DNA of 13,173 nt from CAZFIM01 sp964519615 (GTDB taxonomy: Bacteria > Chloroflexota > Dehalococcoidia > GIF9 > UBA5629). The notes beneath the pieces are model-generated. The model did not search any database and was not told the DNA's origin. It was given only the letters and a program-made list of their open reading frames with translations. How positions within the stretch are numbered: position 1 is the first letter of the stretch; the number at the start of each line of letters is the position of its first letter. Position numbers and translations under genes: made by a program. Where the stretch lies: NCBI GenBank assembly GCA_964519615.1, contig CAZFIM010000064.1, forward strand, positions 1 through 13,173, in the 5' to 3' direction. Positions 7,304-13,173 of this stretch are shown here, one piece after another.

Positions 7304-7560
7304 CGGTCAGTCCGCTTGCATCGGGGCGGCACATAGTGAACGGCATGTTACTCTCACATAGTTTTTCTACAGCCGTTCGTTTGGNNNNNNNNNNNNNNNN
7401 NNNNNNNNNNNNNNNNNNNNNNNNNNNNNNNNNNNNNNNNNNNNNNNNNNNNNNNNNNNNNNNNNNNNNNNNNNNNNNNNNNNNATAGCCTTCTGAGCAG
7501 ATCGCCACGACCCGACTCGTCGGGTCTCGCGATGACACGCAGGGAATGACACACTTCCTT
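7304..7560. repeat. Interspersed noncoding repeat, copy 2, interrupted by the N gap
   Basis: This is the second copy of the repeat at 7061-7225, in the same orientation and offset by 243 bp. Excluding the 100 N it is 157 bp. The only part of copy 1 missing is the 8 bases TTTTTGCC (7142-7149), replaced here by N. The hairpin recurs at 7501-7533. Confidence 0.85.
7385..7484. other. Assembly gap of 100 N
   Basis: Exactly 100 N is the length scaffolders commonly use for a gap of unknown size. It falls inside a repeat copy, where short-read assembly is expected to break. True content could be as little as the 8 bases seen in copy 1, or could include further repeat units or an inserted element. 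Confidence 0.97.
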
Positions 7561-7667
7561 CAAATGCTGGCAGGTAGTATGCAACCGCTCCAACCGCACA
7601 CGTTCACAGCTATTCCGATTATCGCTTTGCCTGAAAGAGTGCTATCATTATTTACGCAATTACCATT
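7561..7667 (+). promoter_or_regulatory. Leader region of the membrane protein; weak promoter candidate
   Basis: TTGCCT (7627-7632) and TATTTA (7649-7654) are 16 bp apart on the plus strand, which would place transcription start only a few bases before ATG 7668. That would explain the lack of a ribosome binding site (leaderless mRNA). This is a weak pattern match; nothing else is visible here. Confidence 0.25.
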
Positions 7668-8477
7668 ATGAAAACCGGCGGCCTAAAAACCTTATACAAT
7701 AAGTTTGTGCCGAACAGAGTGCACAAATCCCATTTTGCCAAACTGATCATACGCAGCCTTCTGCTTACTGCGGTTATCGTCATGTACCTGCTTAATAAAA
7801 CGCTGCTGATCGAGAGCATCTACCGCATCGGCCTGAATACGGGAACATACCTGCTGCTTATCATATGGGTCTATTTCGCCCTTGAAATGGTTTTCAGGTT
7901 TTTCCCCTCACGCAGCGAGAGCATGGGCTGCCAGAAGCAGTTTATGCAAAACTTCGCTCCCGATGATACCTGCTTAACGCTGCTTGATGCCGCCAAAAGC
8001 AAGCACGCCAGATCCGCGGCTGCGGTCGGTGCGCTGTGGATCGCTGTGGCTGCCGGGATTGCCGCACTGTTCTTTGCCGGCATCATCGATGAAGCTGTTG
8101 TACTCATTATCAGCCTGTTTTTTGCCGTGTGCGATATCATATGCATCCTCTTTTACTGCCCCTTTCAGTCCCTTATCATGAAGAACCGCTGCTGTGTGAC
8201 CTGCCGCATCTACAACTGGGATTTTCTGATGATGTTCCTGCCGCTGGCGTTTATCGTAAGCTTCTATACCCTCAGCCTGGCGACGCTGGCGCTGCTGCTG
8301 CTGGTCAGATGGGAAGCAGCCTATTACAGGCACCCGCAGTGGTTTTGCGAGGAAACGAATAAAAATCTCAGCTGCGCCGTCTGTACAGAGAGGCTTTGCA
8401 TCCATAAAAAATCTATCCGGGCAGATGAGGCAAGAACACTGAACGGGCGGCGAATCAGTCTGGAAAAGCACGCGTAA
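7668..8477 (+). CDS. Cysteine-rich five-helix membrane protein, function unknown
   Basis: This 269-residue protein has five hydrophobic segments, roughly residues 25-43, 58-79, 117-138, 143-164 and 187-213, so it should sit in the cytoplasmic membrane. Between helices 4 and 5 is CCVTC (Cys175, 176, 179). After helix 5 is an RWE-x-YYRHP stretch, then Cys227 and CAVCTERLCIH (Cys236, 239, 244, His246). The two CxxC groups flank the last helix and, if it crosses once, may lie on opposite faces unless the topology folds back. They suggest metal, iron-sulfur or disulfide chemistry. I have seen this CRIYNW/RWE/CxxC pattern in uncharacterised anaerobe proteins but know no function for it. No ribosome binding site precedes ATG 7668. 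A terminator-like structure follows, so it is probably transcribed alone. Confidence 0.75.
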   Translation: MKTGGLKTLYNKFVPNRVHKSHFAKLIIRSLLLTAVIVMYLLNKTLLIESIYRIGLNTGTYLLLIIWVYFALEMVFRFFPSRSESMGCQKQFMQNFAPDDTCLTLLDAAKSKHARSAAAVGALWIAVAAGIAALFFAGIIDEAVVLIISLFFAVCDIICILFYCPFQSLIMKNRCCVTCRIYNWDFLMMFLPLAFIVSFYTLSLATLALLLLVRWEAAYYRHPQWFCEETNKNLSCAVCTERLCIHKKSIRADEARTLNGRRISLEKHA

Positions 8478-8507
8478 TGGTTAGCTGATACAGTGATGCT
8501 TAACGCC

Positions 8508-8556
8508 GGGCAGAAATGCGGACGTTCATGCGGCTCATGACCCGCCTGCTCTTTTT
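8508..8556 (+). terminator. Terminator-like structure after the membrane protein gene
   Basis: GGGCAG (8508-8513) and GCGG (8518-8521) can pair with CCGC (8542-8545) and CTGCTC (8546-8551, one G-T pair). An inner TCATG-CGGCT-CATGA hairpin sits between them, and TTTTT follows at 8552-8556. The position between two genes with separate signals fits a rho-independent terminator, although the stem is interrupted. Confidence 0.45.
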
Positions 8557-8557
8557 C

Positions 8558-8586
8558 TTGTATTTGTTATCACTCAGGATTATAAT
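8558..8586 (+). promoter_or_regulatory. Predicted promoter of the aminotransferase gene
   Basis: A perfect TATAAT (8581-8586) lies 17 bp after TTGTAT (8558-8563). Transcription would start near 8593, giving a leader of about 38 nt with AGGAGA before ATG 8631. Confidence 0.5.
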
Positions 8587-8630
8587 AAAATTTAGTTTTT
8601 GTACACCGGATCAAAGTATAGGAGAACCAT

Positions 8631-9566
8631 ATGCCTCCATATGCCTATTTTCATAAAGAGTTTATGCCGCTTTCAGAAGCAAAGATAAGCATTCTTACGC
8701 ATGCGCTGCACTACGGTACGGCCTGTTTCGACGGCATCCGCGGAAACTGGAGCGCCGCAAAAGAAGAGCTGCTGCTTTTCCGCGTAAAAGAGCATTACGA
8801 CCGCCTGCGCAACGGCTGCAAGCTGCTTAAGATGGATATTCCCCTCTCATCGCAGCAGATGGCTGATCTGACCGTGGAGCTTGTCGAACGGAGCGGGTAT
8901 CAGGAGGATGTCTACATCCGCCCGCTGGCCTACAAAAGCTCGGAGATGCTGGGCGTGCGCCTGCACAACCTCGAGGATGATTTTCTCATCGTCGTGACCA
9001 CGCTCAACGCCTACCTCGATGTGGAGAAGGGTGTACGCATATGCACGTCATCATGGCGCCGCGTTGATGACACCATGATCCCGGCCCGCGGCAAGATCAC
9101 CGGCATCTACATCAACAGCGCACTTGCCAAGACGGAGGCTCAATCTCGCGGCTTCGACGAAGCCATCATGCTCAACAGCGACGGCCACCTTGCTGAAGGC
9201 AGCGGAGAAAATATCTTTGTGGTGATCGGCGGCAAGCTGATTACGCCCTCCAGCGCCGATAACGTTCTGCTGGGCATCACCAGAGATACCGTCGTTACGC
9301 TGGCCAGAGAAGAGCTGGGCATCGAGACGATAGAGCGCCCCGTGGACCGCAGCGAGCTGTACCTTGCCGATGAAGCCTTTTTTACCGGCACCGCCGCCCA
9401 TGTGACCCATATCAGAGAAGTTGATGAGCGCACCATCGGCGATGGAAAAATCGGCAAGATCACTTCAGAGCTTCAGAAGCTGTATTTCGATATAATTACA
9501 GGCAAAAATCCCAAATACAGCAGGTGGCTTACGCCCGTCCGCTCCAGAGCCGCTAAAAAGTCCTGA
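8631..9566 (+). CDS. ilvE: Branched-chain amino acid aminotransferase (PLP fold type IV)
   Basis: This 311-residue cytoplasmic enzyme is of normal length for IlvE. It catalyses PLP-dependent transfer of an amino group between glutamate and the 2-oxo acids of leucine, isoleucine and valine. Family features in order are ALHYGTACFDGIRG, RLRNGCKLL, YIRPLAYKSS (residues 95-104), the Schiff-base lysine Lys155 in ARGKITGIYINSALAK, the signature GFDEAIMLNSDGHLAEGSGENIF and the phosphate loop LLGITRDTVV. The C-terminal FFTGTAAHVTHI matches the FxTGTAAxVxPI pattern, though with His where Pro is usual. The ATG has GGAG 6 nt upstream. No other branched-chain synthesis gene adjoins it, so it is a free-standing gene here, serving synthesis or fermentative breakdown. 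A related fold type IV enzyme such as D-amino acid transaminase is less likely given the IlvE-type motifs. Confidence 0.93.
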   Translation: MPPYAYFHKEFMPLSEAKISILTHALHYGTACFDGIRGNWSAAKEELLLFRVKEHYDRLRNGCKLLKMDIPLSSQQMADLTVELVERSGYQEDVYIRPLAYKSSEMLGVRLHNLEDDFLIVVTTLNAYLDVEKGVRICTSSWRRVDDTMIPARGKITGIYINSALAKTEAQSRGFDEAIMLNSDGHLAEGSGENIFVVIGGKLITPSSADNVLLGITRDTVVTLAREELGIETIERPVDRSELYLADEAFFTGTAAHVTHIREVDERTIGDGKIGKITSELQKLYFDIITGKNPKYSRWLTPVRSRAAKKS

Positions 9567-9748
9567 CCGCAGCCGCCTTAAGGATAACTCACTCTACATA
9601 ACCGGCCGTCAGCCGCACAGGTCCGCAGACAACTTGGCGCGTGCTGAAAAATGGTTTTGCTGCGGCCTCTCTCCCTGCGCGCAATTTGCTCGTATATGTT
9701 ATTATATACTGAATTTTGCAGGCCGCATGAGAGCGGCTTTAGCGGGTT
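9567..9748. promoter_or_regulatory. Intergenic region before the LuxR regulator
   Basis: An AT-rich patch with TATACT (9705-9710) is the likely promoter zone, though no good -35 is spaced correctly. It is bracketed by a 7-bp inverted repeat, TGCGGCC (9661-9667) and GGCCGCA (9721-9727). A short hairpin GCCGC-ATGAGA-GCGGC (9722-9737) lies just before the start codon and could affect translation. Confidence 0.3.
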
Positions 9749-12439
9749 ATGAATACGGAGCAGTTACTCAGGACAAAACTGAACCATCCACACTCACCTG
9801 ACGGTATTGTGGTACGCTCGCGCCTCATAGATCAGCTCAACTCAGCCGCAAGCAGCAAGCTTATACTGGTCTCCGCCCCCGCCGGATTCGGCAAGACCAC
9901 GCTCCTGAGCGAGTGGATGGAATCATACGCAAGGCCGGTAGCCTGGCTCTCTCTGGACGAAGGAGACAATGACCCCGTCCGTTTTCTTGCCTATCTCATC
10001 GCCGCCCTGCGCACCGTTCAGCCGGAGCTGAGCAGCGAGCTGCTGGATATGTTTAAAACGCCCAACCCACCGCCGATGCAGTCCGCCTTGACCGCACTGA
10101 TCAATCAGATCATCGAGACTAAGGATACCTTCATCCTGGTGCTTGACGATTATCACGAGATATCCAGCCAGCCGGTACATGATATGATGGCCTTTTTTCT
10201 GGAGCATCTGCCGGATTCCGTGCGCGTCATCATCACCACCCGCATGGACCCGCCGCTGCCGGTGGCCAGATTGAGAGGAAAAGGGCAGCTTGCGGAACTG
10301 CGGGCAGCAGACCTGCGCTTCACTCCCGATGAGATAGCGCTTTTCTTGAGCCGCTTCACCGGGCAGACTTTCAGCGCAGGCGATATAGATGCTCTGGCGG
10401 CCCGCACGGAGGGCTGGATAGCCGGGCTGAAGATGGCGGCCGTCTCCCTGCGGGGCAGGGATGACGTGGAAAAATATATCCGCGCCTTCACCGGAAGCAA
10501 CCGCTACATTCTCGATTACCTGGTGGAAGAGGTACTTAAGCGCCAACCGCAGGATATACAGAGCTTTCTGCTGGATACCTCGATATTAAAACGCCTCAGC
10601 GGGCCGCTCTGTGATGCCGTATGCGCAAGAACGGACAGCCAGGCTATTTTAGAGTATATTGAAAAAGCAAACCTTTTTATCGTCCCGCTCGACAGCGAGC
10701 GCAAGTGGTACCGCTATCATCACCTGCTGACAGACCTGCTGCGCCAGCGTCTGGCGCAGGCAGACCCGCAGAGAATAACAGCCCTCCATGCCAATGCCGG
10801 CCGCTGGTATGAGCAGAACGGCTATATCGACGAAGCGGTGGAGCATGCGTTTCTTGCCGGCAGCCACCGGGAGGCATCCGGCCTTATACTGAGCCATATA
10901 GAGGAGATAATGGCAAGGAGCGAACTGGTTACGCTCCTGCGCTGGATTGACTCGCTGCCGGAGGAGATAGTACGCGCACAACCCTTGCTCTGCGCCTACC
11001 ATGCGCTGGCAATGCTTTTAACCGGATGCCCCGCTGAAGAGGTAGCCGCGCGGCTCGATGACGCAGGTAAAGCCGATGTAAAAGCGGAATACGCAGGAGA
11101 GATCGCCACTTTCCGCGCCTGGTGTACGGGAATGTCAGGAGATTTCAAGAAATTGCGGGAGCAGGGAGAGGCGGTGCTCAAGCTGCTGCCGAAAGACCGC
11201 CTGATGTTCCGCTGTTTTGCCTATCTGATACTGGGGGCGGCACATATGATGGCCGGCGAAGTCAACGATGCGATACGTGTTTTTGAGGAAGCCGTGAAAA
11301 CCGGACGGGCAGCCGGCAATACCATGGTTGTGGTGCTGGCATGTGTACGCCTTGCCTCCCTCTACATTATTACAGGCAGACTCCATCAAGCACAGGAGCA
11401 CTATCATGAGGTGCTGGAGTATATCGACAGCAAGAGCAACAGGCGCCCTCCCGTAGCAGGAATAGCGCTTATCGGGCTGGGGGGACTGCTGTATGAATTG
11501 AACGATATGGAAGCGGCTGAGGCAATGCTGCGTGACGGGATAAAGCTGGTGAAAAAGTGGGGAGAGATAGGTGCTATGTCCGGCTATATGACGCTAGCCA
11601 TGATAAAACAGGATACGGGCGATTCAGCCGCCGCAAACGAGCTCATCCTTCAGGCGGTCAGGGTGGCCTATAATTTTAAAAGCAGCATCATGGATGATGT
11701 CTTTGCCCGTGCCTATCAGGCAAGGTTGTGGATACAGCAGGGCAACATGGATGCTGCGCATACGTGGGTTTGCCAGCAGGGGCTGGAAAGCAAAATTGTG
11801 CCGGAGGAACTGGAGGATTTAAGTGAAAATTACTTCCTGTACTACGTCCGCGAGGTAGAATTGACAACGCTGGCCAGGCTGCAGCTGGCGCAGGGAGACT
11901 ACGGTCAGGCCCTTTCACTACTGAATATACTGGCAGCTATCGCTGAAAAACAGGGACGTACAGGCAGCCTTATCGAACTGCTGGTGCTGAAAGCAGCCGC
12001 AAGCAAAGGAAGCGGGGATTCCTCTTCCGCCCTGGAGTACATGGTCAAAGCCCTTACGCTTGCTGAACCCTCAGGATACATGCGCACCTTCATCAGTGAA
12101 GGCTGCCCCGCGGCCGAACTGCTCCACGAGATACAGCGCAGCGGCATAATGCCTGCCTATACGGCAAAGCTGCTGGCCGCTTTTTCTTCCCCGTCAGTGC
12201 GGCCGCAGGCCGCCGATAATACAGCCCCCGCTCTGCCGGAACCGCTGAGCGAACGCGAGCTTGAGGTGCTGGGACTCATGTCCCGCGGATATTCCAATCA
12301 GGAGATCGCAAGCACGCTCTTTATCTCTCTCCGCACCGTAAAATGGCATACGGGCAACATTTATGACAAACTCAATACTCACGGCTGGACCCGTGCTGTC
12401 CTGCGCGCCCGGGCACTGGGGATACTGCCTGCATCGTGA
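9749..12439 (+). CDS. MalT-type STAND ATPase, LuxR-family transcriptional regulator
   Basis: This 896-residue regulator has the MalT layout: an N-terminal nucleotide-binding switch, a long helical sensor and a C-terminal DNA-binding domain. Walker A is APAGFGKTT (residues 43-51) and Walker B is LVLDDYHE (acidic pair Asp133-Asp134). Further STAND signs are TTRMDPPLPVARLR, TEGWIAGLKMAA and KANLFIVPLDSERKWYRYHHLLTDLLRQRL. Residues from about 350 to 800 are alpha-helical TPR-like repeats, the expected ligand or partner sensor. The LuxR helix-turn-helix occupies about 833-896 (LSERELEVLGLMSRGYSNQEIA, then TVKWHTGNIYDKL). In this family inducer plus ATP drives oligomerisation and activation. The start has only a weak GCGGG before ATG 9749. 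No two-component kinase adjoins it. Its target is unknown; the downstream efflux operon is the nearest candidate. Confidence 0.93.
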   Translation: MNTEQLLRTKLNHPHSPDGIVVRSRLIDQLNSAASSKLILVSAPAGFGKTTLLSEWMESYARPVAWLSLDEGDNDPVRFLAYLIAALRTVQPELSSELLDMFKTPNPPPMQSALTALINQIIETKDTFILVLDDYHEISSQPVHDMMAFFLEHLPDSVRVIITTRMDPPLPVARLRGKGQLAELRAADLRFTPDEIALFLSRFTGQTFSAGDIDALAARTEGWIAGLKMAAVSLRGRDDVEKYIRAFTGSNRYILDYLVEEVLKRQPQDIQSFLLDTSILKRLSGPLCDAVCARTDSQAILEYIEKANLFIVPLDSERKWYRYHHLLTDLLRQRLAQADPQRITALHANAGRWYEQNGYIDEAVEHAFLAGSHREASGLILSHIEEIMARSELVTLLRWIDSLPEEIVRAQPLLCAYHALAMLLTGCPAEEVAARLDDAGKADVKAEYAGEIATFRAWCTGMSGDFKKLREQGEAVLKLLPKDRLMFRCFAYLILGAAHMMAGEVNDAIRVFEEAVKTGRAAGNTMVVVLACVRLASLYIITGRLHQAQEHYHEVLEYIDSKSNRRPPVAGIALIGLGGLLYELNDMEAAEAMLRDGIKLVKKWGEIGAMSGYMTLAMIKQDTGDSAAANELILQAVRVAYNFKSSIMDDVFARAYQARLWIQQGNMDAAHTWVCQQGLESKIVPEELEDLSENYFLYYVREVELTTLARLQLAQGDYGQALSLLNILAAIAEKQGRTGSLIELLVLKAAASKGSGDSSSALEYMVKALTLAEPSGYMRTFISEGCPAAELLHEIQRSGIMPAYTAKLLAAFSSPSVRPQAADNTAPALPEPLSERELEVLGLMSRGYSNQEIASTLFISLRTVKWHTGNIYDKLNTHGWTRAVLRARALGILPAS

Positions 12440-12499
12440 CGGCAGACAGACAGCCCCGCTTTTGCCTCAAGCACACGCCCGGCCTGATATATGCATTGA

Positions 12500-12560
12500 A
12501 CCTGTACCTTACCTGTACTTTGGTCCGTTTTAAACCGTACCTTACCGCATTTACACTGTG
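12500..12560. promoter_or_regulatory. Direct repeats at 11-bp spacing, possible regulator sites
   Basis: ACCTGTACCTT (12500-12510) is followed directly by ACCTGTACTTT (12511-12521). After 12 bases comes ACCGTACCTT (12534-12543), then a partial ACCG (12544-12547). The inverted pair CACTGT-GACTT-ACGGTG (12554-12570, one mismatch) follows. Repeats of about one helical turn upstream of an operon and next to a regulator gene look like a cooperative binding array; the binding protein is not shown by the sequence. Confidence 0.45.
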
Positions 12561-12567
12561 ACTTACG

Positions 12568-12924
12568 GTGAAAGAGATAATGACAGGGATGAATAAAAAT
12601 CAGAAAAGCAAGCTTGCGGATAGACCGGTCACTTACGAGATAGTGGCGGCAGGAGCGCTGGACCGCGGCTGGCAGGACTGGCTCGGCGGGTTGACCGTAA
12701 CGGTGCGGGGCGCCGGCACCTCCACCCCCCGCACCGTTTTAAGAGGAAAAGTTGCGGACCAGTCCGCGCTGTGCGGCATACTCTGCCGGATTATGAATCT
12801 TAATTTGCAGCTTATCTCTTTAAGACAGCTTGATGAAAAAGGCGGCATACGCCGCAAAGCGCAAGGCCGCCTTGCCGCAATGCCCCATACAGGTGGAGCG
12901 AGAAAAACAACACGGAGTTTATAA
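12568..12924 (+). CDS. Short conserved protein of unknown function preceding an efflux operon
   Basis: The frame runs 118 codons from GTG 12568; in-frame ATGs at 12580 and 12589 are equally possible because none has a good ribosome binding site. The core YEIVAAGALDRGWQDWLGGLTVTV followed by TVLRGKVADQSALCGILCRI and LNLQLISLRQLD resembles a small family (typically W-x-x-W-F-x-G-L then V-x-D-Q-A-x-L-H-G-L-L). I know it as a hypothetical protein often found near transporters and regulators in Chloroflexota and actinobacteria. Here the segment between the two blocks is longer, and a basic tail of about 28 residues follows. It has no signal peptide or membrane segment. Its stop codon overlaps the next ATG by one base (TAATG), so it is translated with the membrane-fusion protein. 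Function unknown. Confidence 0.7.
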   Translation: MKEIMTGMNKNQKSKLADRPVTYEIVAAGALDRGWQDWLGGLTVTVRGAGTSTPRTVLRGKVADQSALCGILCRIMNLNLQLISLRQLDEKGGIRRKAQGRLAAMPHTGGARKTTRSL

Positions 12925-13173
12925 TGAAGATACGAACGATTATTTCAATGGCAGCGACAGCAGTGCTGGCGGCAAGCGTCCTTGCCGGATGCAGCGGCAA
13001 AGGGGCTGAAAGCCCGCAGGTCACGGAGCCCGCCCCGGAAGCGGCCAGCAGCGTCATGACCGTGACCGCGGACGGCAATCTGATTATGCCGCACGAGGTC
13101 AAACTGCGCTTCGGCACACCCGGAACGGTCAAGGAGATATATGTGGAAGATGGAGATATCGTTACCGCCGGCA
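12924..13173 (+). CDS. Lipoprotein membrane-fusion protein (HlyD/MacA-type efflux adaptor), 3' end beyond the window
   Basis: Eighty-three codons are present and the frame runs off the right edge. ATG 12924 has GGAG 6 nt upstream and shares its A with the previous stop codon. The N-terminus is a lipoprotein signal: Lys2 and Arg4, a hydrophobic stretch, then the lipobox LAGC with the acylated Cys23, followed by a Ser/Glu/Pro linker. From about residue 50, VTADGNLIMPHEVKLRFGTPG then TVKEIYVEDGDIVTAG is the start of the biotinyl-lipoyl-like domain of membrane-fusion proteins, which link an inner-membrane ABC or RND pump to export. The protein would be anchored outside the cytoplasmic membrane. 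An ABC ATPase and permease are expected next but are not in the window. Confidence 0.85.
   Translation, partial: MKIRTIISMAATAVLAASVLAGCSGKGAESPQVTEPAPEAASSVMTVTADGNLIMPHEVKLRFGTPGTVKEIYVEDGDIVTAG

Noticed and set aside
7061..7560. CRISPR array
   Set aside because: Only two units of about 160 bp occur, far longer than CRISPR repeats, with internal hairpins and no cas genes.
6789..7599. Minus-strand frames running through the repeats and the N gap
   Set aside because: They overlap the GRE 3' end or consist of repeat sequence and unknown bases; the two copies give the same peptide only because the DNA is duplicated.
9722..9740. Intrinsic terminator after the aminotransferase gene
   Set aside because: The GCCGC/GCGGC stem is only 5 bp, the following T run is three bases, and it sits next to the start of the regulator gene rather than after the previous one.
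1..13173. tRNA, rRNA, riboswitch, prophage or transposase genes
   Set aside because: No tRNA-like cloverleaf, rRNA core, known riboswitch consensus or transposase motif was recognised by eye on either strand; covariance-model searches were not possible here.

Overview
The window is a scaffold piece from an anaerobic bacterium with moderately high GC. It carries a glycyl radical enzyme (GRE) and its radical SAM activase, both of which are destroyed by oxygen. The MalT-like LuxR regulator, the branched-chain aminotransferase, the short 'DQ-ALxGxL' protein beside an efflux adaptor, and the noncoding GTCAxTGCGAG-type repeat resemble what is common in Chloroflexota, perhaps Dehalococcoidia. That placement is an inference from protein style, not from a marker gene. 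The sequence shows two assembly marks. Bases 1-33 match an Illumina TruSeq read-2 adapter, and 7385-7484 is a run of exactly 100 N, which is a conventional scaffold gap.

Layout. (1) 34-1881, minus: the first 616 codons of an SNF2-type helicase resembling DrmD of DISARM-like phage-defence systems, cut off at the contig end, with a good promoter at 1995-2023. (2) 1882-2146: AT-rich promoter region, an 18-nt C/T tract (G-quadruplex motif on the minus strand) and a 14-bp palindrome. (3) 2147-2683, plus: nitroreductase. (4) 2782-3615, minus: DegV/FakB fatty-acid-binding protein, convergent with the nitroreductase. (5) 3754-7058, plus: a two-gene operon of GRE activase then GRE, transcribed divergently from degV. 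(6) 7059-7667: no gene; two near-identical copies of a hairpin-bearing repeat, the second interrupted by the N gap. (7) 7668-8477: cysteine-rich five-helix membrane protein of unknown function. (8) 8631-9566: branched-chain aminotransferase with its own promoter. (9) 9749-12439: large MalT-type STAND/LuxR regulator. (10) 12500-12560: 11-bp-spaced direct repeats. (11) 12568 to the right edge: a short conserved protein overlapping by one base a lipoprotein membrane-fusion protein, the start of an efflux operon.

How the genes work together. The clearest metabolic unit is the activase-GRE pair: the activase uses S-adenosylmethionine and a [4Fe-4S] cluster to place a radical on Gly774 of the GRE, and Cys440 then attacks the substrate. 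The GRE is the best candidate for undescribed biology. It keeps the radical glycine and cysteine, but the Glu, His and Asp positions that define diol/choline eliminases and arylacetate decarboxylases are replaced, so its substrate cannot be assigned. The left-edge helicase probably heads a leftward defence operon lying beyond the contig end. The LuxR regulator and the repeat array may control the efflux operon beginning at 12568; this is inferred from adjacency only.
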